Shown here in pieces: positions 8,312 to 18,114 of a DNA stretch of 64,000 bases (position 1 is the stretch's first letter; every line of letters begins with the position of its first letter). A model generated the notes under the pieces. The model ran no database searches, was not told the origin of the DNA, and saw only the letters and a program-made list of their open reading frames with translations. Position numbers and translations under genes: made by a program. The DNA comes from Streptomyces sp. WZ-12 (GTDB lineage: Bacteria; Actinomycetota; Actinomycetes; Streptomycetales; Streptomycetaceae). Location: the NCBI RefSeq assembly GCF_028898845.1, contig NZ_CP118574.1, positions 7,737,001-7,801,000 of the forward strand. The letters are read 5' to 3'.

Positions 8312-8350
8312 GGACAACTGGGGGCGTCTGAGGACAACTGCGGGCATCTG
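8307..8350. repeat. 20-bp tandem repeat overlapping a stop codon
   Basis: The unit TCTGAGGACAACTGGGGGCG starts at 8307 and recurs at 8327 with small changes. A third partial copy starts at 8347, giving 2.2 copies. The first unit contains the TGA of the GNAT gene. It looks like a recent slippage duplication with no evident role. Confidence 0.75.
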
Positions 8351-8389
8351 CGGGGCCGTTGGGCTACGGAAGCGTGCCCGACGGGCGCT

Positions 8390-8428
8390 GGGTGTGCCCC
8401 CGCCCGTAGCGCTGCGGTGGGCACACCC
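8390..8428. terminator. Bidirectional hairpin between convergent genes
   Basis: GGGTGTGCCC (8390-8399) pairs perfectly with GGGCACACCC (8419-8428). It lies between the GNAT gene and the convergent P450 gene. Confidence 0.75.
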
Positions 8429-8449
8429 GGTATCCGAGGGCGGCCGGGG

Positions 8450-9739
8450 CTATGCCGCGTCCCAGGTGATGGGGAGGCTCTGCACCCCGTGCATGGTCGG
8501 GTCCGTGCGCAGCGGCACCTCCTCCGGCGGGACGGCCAGGCGCAGCGTCGGGAAGCGGGTGAGGAGCGCGGGGAAGGCCGCCCGCATCTCCACGCGGGCC
8601 AGTTGTTGGCCCAGGCACTGGTGGATGCCGTGGCCGAAGGACAGTTGGCCGGTGGCCTTGCGGCGCAGGTCGAGGCGGTCGGGGTCGGGGAAGCGGGCCG
8701 GGTCGCGGTTGGCGGCCTGGAGCGAGACGGTGACCGACTCCCCGGCCCTGATCAACTGGCCGTCCACCTCGACGTCTTCCAAGGCCGCCCGCACCCCGGT
8801 GTGGGCGATGGTGAGGTACCGCATCAGCTCCTCCACCGCCTGGTCGGCGAGGTCCGGTTCGGCGCGCAGGGCGGCGGCCTGCTCCGGGTGGGACAACACG
8901 GCGAACGTGCCCAGCGCGATCATGTTCGAGGTGGTGTCCAGCCCCGCGGCCAGGAGGAAGACGCCCACGCCGGAGAGTTCCTCGTCGGTGAGAGCGCTGC
9001 CGGTCAGATCGCTGAGCAGGTCGTCGGTGGGTCGGGCGCGCTTGGCCAGCACCAGCTCGCGGATGATCTCCTGGAGCGCGCCCCAGGCGGCGAACCGGTC
9101 CTCCATCGTCACCTCCGTGTCGGACAAGGCGGTGACGTGCCGTTGGAAGCGGGCGCGCTCGGCGTAGGGCACGCCGAGCAACTCGCAGATCATCAGCGCC
9201 GGGAGCGGGTGGGCGAACGCCGTCACCAGGTCCACCGTCGGACCCCGGCGCTCCATGGCGTCGAGGTGCTCGGTGGTGATCTTCGCCATGCGCGCGGTCA
9301 GTTCGCGCATCCGGCGGACCGTGAACTTGCCCATGAGGATCCGCCGGTAGCGGGTGTGGTGGGGCGGGTCGATGCCGGTGAGGTCACCTACCGGGGCCGG
9401 TGGCAGGGTGAGGCCCTCCGTGCCGGGGAAGGGTGTGTGCATCAGCTCGTAGCGCGAGCTGAAGCGGGGGTCGGCGGCGACCGCGCGGGCGACGGAGTAG
9501 CCGGTGGCCAGCCAGCCGACGTGGCCGTCGGGGTAACGCATCCGGCGCAGCGGTTGATCCGCGCGCAGCTCCGCCAGTTCGGCCGGCGGGTCGAAGGGGC
9601 ACCCCTTGGGGCGGGTGACCGGCAGTCCGGCGAGCGGCTCCGGCTCGGGGCGCGTGGTCTCAACGGCCGTCGGTGTGGTGGGAGTTGAGGAGGGTGTGAG
9701 TGAGCTGGACGGGGTGGGTGTGGAGGAATCGTTCTGCAT
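8450..9739 (-). CDS. Cytochrome P450, last gene of the ABC-exporter operon
   Basis: A 429-residue P450. The I-helix AGLDTT is at 265-270 (His/Glu of the common AGHETT replaced by Leu/Asp), ExxR at 304-307, and the heme loop [10 protein letters not shown] at 368-377 with Cys375. The first ~38 residues are a Ser/Thr/Pro-rich extension not needed for the fold, so the real start could lie further in. It lies 90 bases downstream of the ABC permease on the same strand, which suggests one operon. No ferredoxin adjoins it, so redox partners must come from elsewhere. The substrate is unknown; linkage to a drug-export pair hints at detoxification or tailoring of a small molecule. Confidence 0.95.
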   Translation of the reverse strand: MQNDSSTPTPSSSLTPSSTPTTPTAVETTRPEPEPLAGLPVTRPKGCPFDPPAELAELRADQPLRRMRYPDGHVGWLATGYSVARAVAADPRFSSRYELMHTPFPGTEGLTLPPAPVGDLTGIDPPHHTRYRRILMGKFTVRRMRELTARMAKITTEHLDAMERRGPTVDLVTAFAHPLPALMICELLGVPYAERARFQRHVTALSDTEVTMEDRFAAWGALQEIIRELVLAKRARPTDDLLSDLTGSALTDEELSGVGVFLLAAGLDTTSNMIALGTFAVLSHPEQAAALRAEPDLADQAVEELMRYLTIAHTGVRAALEDVEVDGQLIRAGESVTVSLQAANRDPARFPDPDRLDLRRKATGQLSFGHGIHQCLGQQLARVEMRAAFPALLTRFPTLRLAVPPEEVPLRTDPTMHGVQSLPITWDAA

Positions 9740-9829
9740 GGGATGCGTAAGTCCTCTGCTGCGTTGGGTTGTTGGGTTGTGGGGCCGTCGGGATGGGTGC
9801 GAGAGGTGCGGTGGAGGGGACCGTTGGGG

Positions 9830-10626
9830 TCAGCGCTGGGTGGCGTTGCGGCGGAAGACCGCGCGGGCCCAGAGGTAGCCGGCCAGGGCGAGGCCGACGC
9901 ACCAGGCGGCGGCCGCCAGTGCGCTGCTGCCGATCGGTGTCCCCATCAGCAGGCCCCGCAGGGTCTCGTTGATCGGTGTGAAGGGCTGGTACTCGGCGAA
10001 CCAGCGGATGCCGACCGGCATCGACTCCGGCGGGACGAACGCGCTGCCCAGGAAGGGCAGCAGGGTGAGCGGCATCGGCGCGTTGCTCGCCGATTCGACG
10101 GTCTTGGCGACCAGACCCATCGCGGCCGACAGCCAGGTGAGACCGAAGGCGAGCAGGGCGAGCAGGCCGATCGCGGCGACCCAGCCGAGGAGGGTGGCGT
10201 GCGGCCGGAAGCCGACCGCCAGCGCGACCCCGATGACCAGGGTGAGGCTGATCATGGTCTGGATGACGCTGCCGACCACATGCCCGGTGAGTATCGAGCC
10301 GCGGGAGATCGCCATGGTGCGGAAGCGGTTGATGATGCCCTCGGTCATGTCGGTGCACACGGACACCGCGGTGGCGACGGCACCGGACGTCGCGGCCATC
10401 AGGATGATCCCCGGTGCGACGTAATTGACGTACCCCGCACGGCCGTTGGTCGCCCCCGGTACGCCGATGCCGTGGCCGAGCGCCCCGCCGAGGACGTAGA
10501 CGAAGAGCAGCAACATCAGGATTGGCATGGCGACGACCGAGATCGTCATGGCGGGGTAGCGCCGCGCGTGCTTGAGGTTGCGCCGCAGCATCGTCATCGA
10601 GTCGCGCAGCGCGTGGGTGGGGGTGC

Positions 10627-10630
<4 letters not shown>
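9830..10630 (-). CDS. ABC-2-type (DrrB-like) transporter permease
   Basis: A 266-residue integral membrane protein with about six hydrophobic helices. It has the ABC-2 pattern of daunorubicin-resistance permeases: an N-terminal DSMTMLRRNLKHARRYP segment before the first helix, a VCTDMTEGIINRFRTM coupling segment around residues 90-110, and SMPVGIRWFAEYQPFTPINETLRG near the end. Its ATG overlaps the stop of the ATPase gene by four bases (ATGA), so the two are translationally coupled. It should form the membrane half of an efflux pump. Confidence 0.93.
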
Positions 10631-11679
<1,049 letters not shown>

Positions 11680-11823
11680 CACGGCAGGTCCGTTCCTGGG
11701 GTGGGTATGGGTGGGAGCGTGGTGGTGCGTGCGGTGGTGCTCGTGAAGTGCTGGCGCCACTACGGCAGTTGACGGGGTGCAGGCGCGATGGGTGCCGATG
11801 CCGCCGATCCCCGCGAGGTCCGT

Positions 11824-11876
11824 GACGCCATGATGGCACATCTTTGGCGTCATGTGGAGATGGATGGCGTCATGTG
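11824..11876. promoter_or_regulatory. Cluster of TGGCGTCA octamers upstream of the ABC-P450 operon
   Basis: TGACGCCA at 11824-11831 is the inverted form of TGGCGTCA at 11845-11852, which recurs at 11865-11872. The last two extend to TGGCGTCATGTG and are exactly 20 bases apart, two helical turns. Related TGGTGCCA, TGGCATCA and TGGCGCCA words follow near 12020-12058. This looks like an operator array for an unlinked regulator, but no binding protein is identified. Confidence 0.45.
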
Positions 11877-12110
11877 TGTGCCGCGGTGGCGTCGATTGGG
11901 GGTCGCGGATTGGGCTCCGCGGCAGGTGGGGCGGGCGCTGGGCGGGCTTCGGTGGCGTGGTGCGGCCTTTGCGAGACGGCTAGTTGAAGCGGTCAGGGGT
12001 GGTGTCGACTGCGGCGTCAAACGTGGTGCCAGAGATGGCATCAACGGTGGCGCCATGTCGTGCGGATGCCGCGTTCGCGGTGGCCAGAGGCGGCTACGGG
12101 CGACCATGAC

Positions 12111-12145
12111 GCCGCCGCCCGAGCGGCAGGAGCTCGGGCGGCGGC
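12111..12145 (-). terminator. Hairpin terminator of the alcohol dehydrogenase gene
   Basis: Perfect 14-bp stem (GCCGCCGCCCGAGC / GCTCGGGCGGCGGC) with a 7-base loop. It lies about 130 bases beyond the leftward dehydrogenase stop and would also insulate the ABC promoter region. Confidence 0.75.
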
Positions 12146-12274
12146 TGGTGGGAGTTGGGCTGAGGGGCGTCGTGCGCCGGGGCGCGCCATCCGAGGCCGG
12201 GGAACAACTCGCGGACCGGCGCGTTCGCCACGGCGGCCCCCGCGTCACGGCCCCCGACGCGGCCGTTCTCCGCC

Positions 12275-13315
12275 TCAGCGCGTGCGGCCGGCCTCCGTGT
12301 GCGTGAGCACCATCCGGAACCGGGCCGTCCCGGCGAGCATCTTGCCGTACGCCTCGTTGGCGTGGTCCAGCGGCATCGTCTCGATCATCGGGCGGATGCC
12401 CTGGAGAACGCAGAACTCCATGGTGTCCTGGACGTCCTGGGCGGTGCCCGACGGGTGGCCGCGGACGACCCGGGCCTGCATGAGGAGTTGGGTCGGGGTG
12501 ATGGCCAGCGGTTCGACGTCCGCGCCGATGACCACCAGTTCGCCGCGGTGCGTCAGGCCGTCCACGGTCGCGGAGATGGCGGCGGAGTTGGCGGCCGTGG
12601 CCAGCACCACCCGGGCGCCGCCGAGGGATTGGAGCGCCTCCGCGACGGGGGTGCCCGCGGTGCTGTCGACGTAGTGGTGCGCGCCGAGTTGCTTGGCGAA
12701 GTCCGCCTTGTCGGCGCCGCGGGCGATCGCCACCGTCTCGAAGCCCATCGCGGCCGCGAACTGCACACCGAGGTGCCCCAGGCCGCCGAGGCCCAGCACG
12801 GCGACCAGATCGCCCGGCCGGGCCGCGCTGCGCCGCAGCCCGTTGTACGTGGTCACGCCCGCGCAGGCCATCGGTCCGGCGTCGGCCGCCGCCAGCCCGT
12901 CGGGTATCCGGGCCAGCGCGTCGGCCGGTGCGATCACCGTCGCGCCGAACCCGCCGTCGTAGGCCCAGCCCGGCACCTTCAGTTGCTCGCACACGACGAA
13001 GTCGCCCTCCCGGCAGGGCGTGCAGTGGTGGCAGCTACCGCCGAACCAGCCCACCGCGACCCGGTCCCCGACCTTCCACCGGCTGTCCGTGTGCTCGCCG
13101 ACCTCCGTGATCCGCCCGGCGATCTCATGGCCGGTGACCAGCGGGAACCGGACGCCCGGCAGCGCGCCGCCGACGAACATCGCATCGCTGTGACAGATCC
13201 CGCAGGCGTCCACGTCGATCCGGACGTGCCCCGGTCCCGGCCGCTGCACCTCACGCTCGACGATCTCGAAGGGCGCGCCGACGGCGCCGACCTGCGCGAC
13301 TCGGTAACTGCTCAT
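12275..13315 (-). CDS. Zinc-dependent alcohol dehydrogenase
   Basis: 346 residues. The catalytic-zinc motif is GICHSD, with GHEIAG after it. The structural-zinc loop C-x2-C-x2-C-x7-C (CHHCTPCREGDFVVC) is intact, and the Rossmann motif is LGLGGLGHLG. It should oxidise or reduce primary alcohols/aldehydes with NAD(P) in the cytoplasm. The substrate is not determinable. ATG 13315 has GGGAGAGA before it; the open frame continues far upstream antisense to gadB, but that extension is not coding. It is a lone gene, divergent from gadB. Confidence 0.95.
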   Translation of the reverse strand: MSSYRVAQVGAVGAPFEIVEREVQRPGPGHVRIDVDACGICHSDAMFVGGALPGVRFPLVTGHEIAGRITEVGEHTDSRWKVGDRVAVGWFGGSCHHCTPCREGDFVVCEQLKVPGWAYDGGFGATVIAPADALARIPDGLAAADAGPMACAGVTTYNGLRRSAARPGDLVAVLGLGGLGHLGVQFAAAMGFETVAIARGADKADFAKQLGAHHYVDSTAGTPVAEALQSLGGARVVLATAANSAAISATVDGLTHRGELVVIGADVEPLAITPTQLLMQARVVRGHPSGTAQDVQDTMEFCVLQGIRPMIETMPLDHANEAYGKMLAGTARFRMVLTHTEAGRTR

Positions 13316-13828
13316 CTGGATCTCTCCCGCCTGCCCACTGCCGGCGCGGGCGCGCGGCGCGGTGGATCCCGGGTGCCGTGGACCCACGTCGCGTGCCGCC
13401 GCGCCGCGTTCCGGCCGTTCTCGCTCCGGGGCGGTGCCGCCCCGGCTTCCCTGCGTGCCTGCCGCGTGCCGTCGGCCCGGCCACCTGCCGGCCCTGTTGC
13501 GCGCTGGGGCAACGGTGCAACGGCCTCCTTCCACCAGCACAGCAGTTCCGGGCCGATCACGCGCGCCGAGCGGGGGAGTTGGCCCGGACGGCGCGATTCC
13601 GGTCCGTAGGGCGGCGGTCACGGCGGGTGCGAGTGAGGGTGCGTTTCCGCCCGGAACGCGCATCCGTCCGGAAGCGCCCTCCTCATGCGCCCCGATATCG
13701 CCACCCCACGCCCCCCGCACAGAGACAGCCGTTAACCTGGCCGCCGCGTGGAACGGCCCGGCCGGGCGGGAGGGTCGACCGGACCGTCCGCCGCACGGTC
13801 CGGCACGTACCAGAGAAGGACACGCTCC
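13316..13828. other. Divergent promoter region, no gene seen
   Basis: About 510 bases between the leftward alcohol dehydrogenase and the rightward glutamate decarboxylase. Open frames here are Arg/Pro/Ala shadow translations. I found no convincing hairpin, operator or small gene. Confidence 0.5.
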
Positions 13829-15277
13829 ATGCCACTGAAGCGCCCGCACCAGCACCGCGACGCCAGCCGCAATCTCACCGTCAACCCGGTCTTCAGCCGG
13901 CAGCCGCTCCACGTCCCCCGGTACGAGCTGCCGGCCGACGGCATGGAGCCGGACACCGCGTACCAGATCGTCCACGACGAGCTGATGTTGGACGGCAACG
14001 CCCGGCTGAACCTCGCCACGTTCGTCAGCACCTGGGCCGAGCCGCAGGCCCAGCGGCTGATGGCCGAGTGCGCCGAGAAGAACATGATCGACAAGGACGA
14101 GTACCCGCAGACCGCCGAGATCGAGTCGCGCTGCGTGCACATGCTCGCCGACCTGTGGCACGCCCCCGACTCCCATGCCGCGGTGGGCTGTTCCACCACC
14201 GGCTCCAGCGAGGCGGCGATGCTCGCCGGGCTGGCGCTCAAGCGCCGCTGGCAGCAGCGCCGGCGCGCCGAGGGCAAGTCCACCGAGCGCCCCAACATGG
14301 TCATGGGCATCAACGTCCAGATCTGCTGGGAGAAGTTCGCCAACTACTGGGAGGTCGAGCCGCGCTACGTCCCCATGGAGGGCGACCGCTTCATCATCTC
14401 CCCGGAGGAGGCCGTCAAGCTCTGCGACGAGAACACCATCGGCGTCGTCGCGGTCCTCGGCTCCACCTTCGACGGCGCCTACGAGCCGGTCGCCGAGCTC
14501 GCCGCGGCCCTCGACGACTTCCAGGAGCGGACCGGCATCGACGTGCCGGTGCACGTGGACGGCGCCTCCGGCGCGATGATCGCCCCGTTCCTCGACCCCG
14601 AGCTGGTCTGGGACTTCCGGCTCCCGCGGGTCGCCTCCATCAACACCTCCGGCCACAAGTACGGCCTGGTGATGCCCGGTGTCGGCTGGGCGCTGTGGCG
14701 GGACGCCGACGCCCTCCCCGAGGACCTGATCTTCCACGTCAACTACCTCGGCGGCGACATGCCGACCTTCGCGCTGAACTTCTCCCGGCCCGGCGCCCAA
14801 GTCATCGCCCAGTACTACAACTTCCTGCGCCTGGGCTTCGAGGGCTACCGCGCCGTCCAGCAGACCAGCCGGGACGTGGCCACCCGGGTCGCCGCCGAGA
14901 TCGCCGAGATGGGCCCGTTCACCCTCCTCACCGACGGCAGCGAACTCCCCGTCTTCGCCTTCCGCGTCAGCGACGACATCACCAACTTCACCGTCTTCGA
15001 CGTCTCCGCCGCCCTCCGGGAACGCGGCTGGCAGGTACCGGCCTACACCTTCCCCGCCAACCGCACCGACCTGGCCGCCCTGCGCGTCGTCGTCCGCAAC
15101 GGCTTCGGGCACGACCTGGGCGACCTGTTCCTCGAAGACCTCCGCCGGGTCCTGCCGCGGCTCCAGGCCCAGCAGCACCCGCACCGCGACGCCGATGACG
15201 CGAGCGGCTTCGCCCACGGCGCGGAGCCCAAGCAGTCCGTCCGCCCGGCCATCCCGGAGCAGACGGTCCGCGACTGA
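13829..15277 (+). CDS. gadB: Glutamate decarboxylase
   Basis: A 482-residue PLP enzyme converting glutamate to GABA and CO2, consuming a proton. Family features run in order: the N-terminal FSRQPLHVPRYELP, the TGSSEAAML phosphate-binding segment near 124-132, the HVDGASGAM PLP-ring segment around 242-250, and the Schiff-base lysine in SGHKYG (Lys277). The start is set by AGAAGGA before ATG 13829. No antiporter partner gadC is adjacent; an APC permease lies 5 kb away on the other strand. A role in acid stress or GABA shunt is inferred from the family. Confidence 0.97.
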   Translation: MPLKRPHQHRDASRNLTVNPVFSRQPLHVPRYELPADGMEPDTAYQIVHDELMLDGNARLNLATFVSTWAEPQAQRLMAECAEKNMIDKDEYPQTAEIESRCVHMLADLWHAPDSHAAVGCSTTGSSEAAMLAGLALKRRWQQRRRAEGKSTERPNMVMGINVQICWEKFANYWEVEPRYVPMEGDRFIISPEEAVKLCDENTIGVVAVLGSTFDGAYEPVAELAAALDDFQERTGIDVPVHVDGASGAMIAPFLDPELVWDFRLPRVASINTSGHKYGLVMPGVGWALWRDADALPEDLIFHVNYLGGDMPTFALNFSRPGAQVIAQYYNFLRLGFEGYRAVQQTSRDVATRVAAEIAEMGPFTLLTDGSELPVFAFRVSDDITNFTVFDVSAALRERGWQVPAYTFPANRTDLAALRVVVRNGFGHDLGDLFLEDLRRVLPRLQAQQHPHRDADDASGFAHGAEPKQSVRPAIPEQTVRD

Positions 15278-15286
15278 CCTCCGGGT

Positions 15287-15321
15287 CGCGCCCCCGGCCC
15301 GTAGGGGTGGGCCGGGGCGCG
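15287..15321 (+). terminator. Hairpin terminator after gadB
   Basis: CGCGCCCCCGGCCC pairs with GGGCCGGGGCGCG (one bulged base) across an 8-base loop, starting 10 bases after the gadB stop. Confidence 0.7.
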
Positions 15322-15456
15322 GTCGGTCGTGCGCTCGCCGTGCGCGGGCCGCCCGAAGGGCCTGTCCAAATGGGCCGGGGTCGGTCACGCTGGAGGGAGG
15401 AGCGCCCTCGGGGCCTCCGGCTGTGCCGGGCACCGTGACGGAAGGGACGCACGGCC

Positions 15457-16194
15457 ATGGCGACGATGACGACGGAGTACCGTCCGGTCCGCGTGGAGGC
15501 GGAGTTGGACGAACCGCTGTCGCGCTGGCTCTGGGCGGTGAAATGGCTGCTCCTGGCGCCGCACCACGTCCTGCTGACCGTCTTGGCGCTCGGCTTCCTG
15601 CTCGCCACCGCCCTGGCGCTGCCGGTGCTGCTCGTCACCGGGCGCTACCCGCGGGTGCTGTTCGCCTTCACCACCGGCGCGCTCCGCTGGGCCTGGCGGG
15701 TGGTCTTCTACTCCTACGGGGCGCTGGCCACCGACCGCTACCCGCCCTTCAGCCTGGGGGCCGTGCCCGACTACCCGGCACGCCTCCATATCGACCGCCC
15801 GGAACGGCTGCCCCGTGGGCCGGCGCTCCTGGTGTCACGGCTGCGGGCGCTCCCGCAACTCGTCGGGCTGGTGCTCTTCGGCCTCGCGTTCCGGCTGGTG
15901 TGGTGGGTCGGCGGGCTGTCGGCCCTGCTGGCACTGGCCGCCGTGGTGGTCCTGGTCCTCACCTCGCCCGCCGCCGTGCTGCTGTGGACCGGGCACTACC
16001 CGCGGCGCCAGTTCACCACCCTGATCGCGTTCGACCGCTGGGTGCTCCAGGTCCTGGCCTACGCGTTCTTCCTGACCGACGCCTGCCCGCCGCTCCGGCC
16101 GGAGACCACCGGCCGCCGCGCCGGCCGGCTGCGGGGCCGCCTCCGGCACCGGCTGCACCACCGCGGACCCACCCCGGCGGTCACCGCCCACTGA
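15457..16194 (+). CDS. DUF4389-type membrane protein
   Basis: A 245-residue protein with the recurring DUF4389 pattern: KWLLLAPHHVLL, then TGRYPRVLFAFTTGALRW, with a second TGHYPRRQFTTLIAFDRWVLQV copy near residues 178-200. The two similar halves each hold hydrophobic hairpins, giving about four membrane segments. The C-terminal tail is Arg/His-rich and presumably cytoplasmic. The function is unknown. The start at ATG 15457 is followed closely by another ATG at 15466. Confidence 0.85.
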   Translation: MATMTTEYRPVRVEAELDEPLSRWLWAVKWLLLAPHHVLLTVLALGFLLATALALPVLLVTGRYPRVLFAFTTGALRWAWRVVFYSYGALATDRYPPFSLGAVPDYPARLHIDRPERLPRGPALLVSRLRALPQLVGLVLFGLAFRLVWWVGGLSALLALAAVVVLVLTSPAAVLLWTGHYPRRQFTTLIAFDRWVLQVLAYAFFLTDACPPLRPETTGRRAGRLRGRLRHRLHHRGPTPAVTAH

Positions 16195-16206
16195 GCGGGC
16201 GGTGAC
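16180..16206. terminator. Bidirectional hairpin with a stop codon in its loop
   Basis: GTCACCGCCC (16180-16189) pairs perfectly with GGGCGGTGAC (16197-16206). The left arm encodes the last codons of the DUF4389 gene and the TGA lies in the loop. It serves the convergent GNAT gene as well. Confidence 0.7.
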
Positions 16207-16225
16207 GGCCCCGTGAGACGGGTGG

Positions 16226-16987
16226 TCAGTGGCCGATGAGCCGTGCGGCCACGCAGGGGTCCTCGTTGTGGTAGCCGAGGCGGGTGTAGAGCCGCTCGGC
16301 GGGGGCGTTGTCGGCCAACTGCCACAGGGTGCAGAAGCCGTGGCGGCGGACCGCGTACCGGGTCAGCCACGAGGTCAGGGCCGCGCCGAGGCCCTGGCCG
16401 CGCTCGGCCGCGTCGGTGGCGACCGACGCCATCAACGGGGCGCCGTTGTCCCGCAGGCTGCTCAGGGCGCCGCAGGCCACCAGGCGCCCGTCCGCGCCGC
16501 GGATCCCGACCCAGAGGCTGACGTCCGCGGAGCCGGGCCCCGTCGAGTGGTCCGGGCTGTGCACGTTGAGGAAGGCGAGCAGCTCGTCGTGGTGCGTCCC
16601 GTCGAGCATGACCACCCGCCCCTCCGCCGGGTGGACCGGCGGCTCGTCGAGCGTCCACCGGAAGACCCAGGGGATCCGGTCGGTCACCGGCAGGTGTCGG
16701 CCGAGCAGCTCTTCGACGCCCCGCGGTCCGGTGAACTCCCGCACCGTGTCGGGGAGTTGATGGGCCGCGCGGAGGACGAGGCCGGCCGCGGCGGCCGGTT
16801 CGCCGACGCTCCACACATGGCCGCGCGGCTCGTCGAGCCACGCCACCGCACCGTCACCGGACCAATTGATCCGACCGGCCGGCCGCGGCCGCGCGGCGCC
16901 GAAGCGCAGCAGCGCGGCGCCGGACTGCCGCTCCAGGCCCTGGGTGAACAGATCCGGGTTCCGGGGAAGAAGGGTCGTCGCCTGCAT
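16226..16987 (-). CDS. GNAT-family acetyltransferase
   Basis: A 253-residue protein. The N-terminal half is divergent. The C-terminal half carries the acetyl-CoA fold: LVACGALSSLRDNGAPLMASVATDAAERGQGLGAAL around residues 170-205, then ADNAPAERLYTRLGY. ERGQGLGAA is the pyrophosphate-binding loop. The C-terminal position of the GNAT fold is typical of actinobacterial two-part acetyltransferases. ATG 16987 is chosen where the protein-like sequence begins; the open frame continues upstream only by chance. The substrate is unknown. Confidence 0.9.
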   Translation of the reverse strand: MQATTLLPRNPDLFTQGLERQSGAALLRFGAARPRPAGRINWSGDGAVAWLDEPRGHVWSVGEPAAAAGLVLRAAHQLPDTVREFTGPRGVEELLGRHLPVTDRIPWVFRWTLDEPPVHPAEGRVVMLDGTHHDELLAFLNVHSPDHSTGPGSADVSLWVGIRGADGRLVACGALSSLRDNGAPLMASVATDAAERGQGLGAALTSWLTRYAVRRHGFCTLWQLADNAPAERLYTRLGYHNEDPCVAARLIGH

Positions 16988-17584
16988 CGCTCTCTGGGAA
17001 GGAATCGCTCGGGGGTGGGCAGGTGGGCGGGCCGGATGCGCGCAGGGCACATGCCGGAGCCGTCGTTCTGAGATGGGGGATATCGAGAAATCCGGCGACC
17101 GTCGCCGCCCATGGCGAAACGCCCGGTCGACCGGAGGGGCCAACTGTCGCACACCGCCCCCGGCCCGGGGCAAATCTGCTCCCCGAAACCGCCCCGGGAC
17201 CGCCCGGAACGCGCTCCCACCAGGCCGTTCGTGCTCGTCCGCGGCCCGCTTCAACAGCGCCGAACGGCACCGGGCGAGGTGGCGAAAGTCCCGGGTGGGG
17301 AAGGACGACCGGCCCGGGCCGGGGCGGGGCGGTCGGCCGTGATCCGGTACGAACCGCGGTCGGAGGGCCGGCGGGTGGCGGCCGGGCCCTCCTCGGCCCC
17401 TAGGAGGTAACCCCGAGACGCGACGGGGGCGCCCGTAGGGGATGGTCCTCACCGGGCCCTGAGACAACGGGGGTTGGGAGTCGTCCGAGCGGTCGATGAA
17501 CGGCCGGCGGGGTGCCGAGATGCTGGTGGGGACCGTTCGGAGGGGCGCGGTCGCCCCTCCGAGGAAGCAGAAGGGACGACCATC
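16988..17584. other. Divergent intergenic region, no gene seen
   Basis: About 600 bases between the leftward GNAT gene and the rightward membrane-protein gene. It contains only Arg/Pro-rich open frames that look like compositional artefacts. A CCTAGGAGGTAACCCC stretch at 17399-17414 resembles a ribosome site but no good start follows. Confidence 0.5.
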
Positions 17585-18028
17585 ATGAACGCCCGGAGCC
17601 CGCGCCCCGCCGCGGTTCCCGCCGAAGCGCTGTGGGAACCGCGCAGTCGCAAGGCCCTGCACGGAATGAAGCTGCTGATCGGCGGCTACCTCGCGCTCAG
17701 CGTGCTCACCCTCGTGGCCCTCTTCGTGCTCCACGGCGATGCGACCGTCGTCAACGACGCGGTCTGGGTCCGGGTCAGCATCGTCGTCGCCAGCGCCCTG
17801 CTGTCGTTCGCCCTCGTCGTCCGGGCGGCCCGCGGTTCCCGGGGCGCCTACCGCAGGCTGCGGATCGTCTCCGCGGTGATGGTGGTGGCGATAGCCGTCA
17901 TCGTCGCGGTCCCCGGTCCGTTCCCGCTGTGGCTGAAGCTGGAGCAGGGCGTCTGCGGGCTCGCGCTGCTCGGCGTTCTCGTGGTCGCCAACGGCAGCCA
18001 CCTTCGGGCCCTGTTCGCGGCCAAGTAG
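17585..18028 (+). CDS. Small four-helix membrane protein
   Basis: A 147-residue hypothetical integral membrane protein. After a ~25-residue cytoplasmic N-terminus it has four clear hydrophobic helices (starting near residues 29, 57, 92 and 120) separated by short charged loops such as RAARGSRGAYRRLR. AGAAGGG precedes ATG 17585. No family function is recognised. It ends convergent with the RodA-like gene across a strong hairpin. Confidence 0.8.
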   Translation: MNARSPRPAAVPAEALWEPRSRKALHGMKLLIGGYLALSVLTLVALFVLHGDATVVNDAVWVRVSIVVASALLSFALVVRAARGSRGAYRRLRIVSAVMVVAIAVIVAVPGPFPLWLKLEQGVCGLALLGVLVVANGSHLRALFAAK

Positions 18029-18061
18029 CCGTCCGCCGCGGGGGAGCGGGTGGCGCGGGTC

Positions 18062-18092
18062 GGCCCCGGCGGGTTCCCCACCCGCCGGGGCC
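18062..18092. terminator. Bidirectional hairpin terminator
   Basis: Perfect 13-bp stem GGCCCCGGCGGGT / ACCCGCCGGGGCC with a 5-base loop, between convergent genes. Confidence 0.85.
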
Positions 18093-18114
18093 GTGGCGCG
18101 GCGGCAGCGCCGGC

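Larger units (their letters stand above)
11680..12274. other. Intergenic region with promoter repeats and a terminator
   Basis: No convincing gene; an open frame across 11788-12306 has no family likeness and runs into the alcohol dehydrogenase antisense. The part nearest the ABC operon holds three TGGCGTCA-type octamers. The part nearest the dehydrogenase holds its hairpin terminator. Confidence 0.6.

Noticed and set aside
8307..8350. Possible CRISPR or phase-variable repeat
   Set aside because: Only 2.2 tandem copies of 20 bases with no spacers; best explained as a small slippage duplication.
11788..12306. 172-residue plus-strand frame between the ABC operon and the dehydrogenase
   Set aside because: No family likeness or ribosome site, it runs through a perfect hairpin terminator and into the dehydrogenase antisense.
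13316..15433. Apparent 1,052-residue minus-strand protein extending the alcohol dehydrogenase
   Set aside because: The extension is antisense to gadB, which has all its catalytic motifs, and the dehydrogenase has its own ATG with GGGAGAGA at 13315.
15195..16205. 336-residue frame overlapping gadB and the DUF4389 gene
   Set aside because: Out of frame with both well-supported genes and Arg/Pro/Ala biased.
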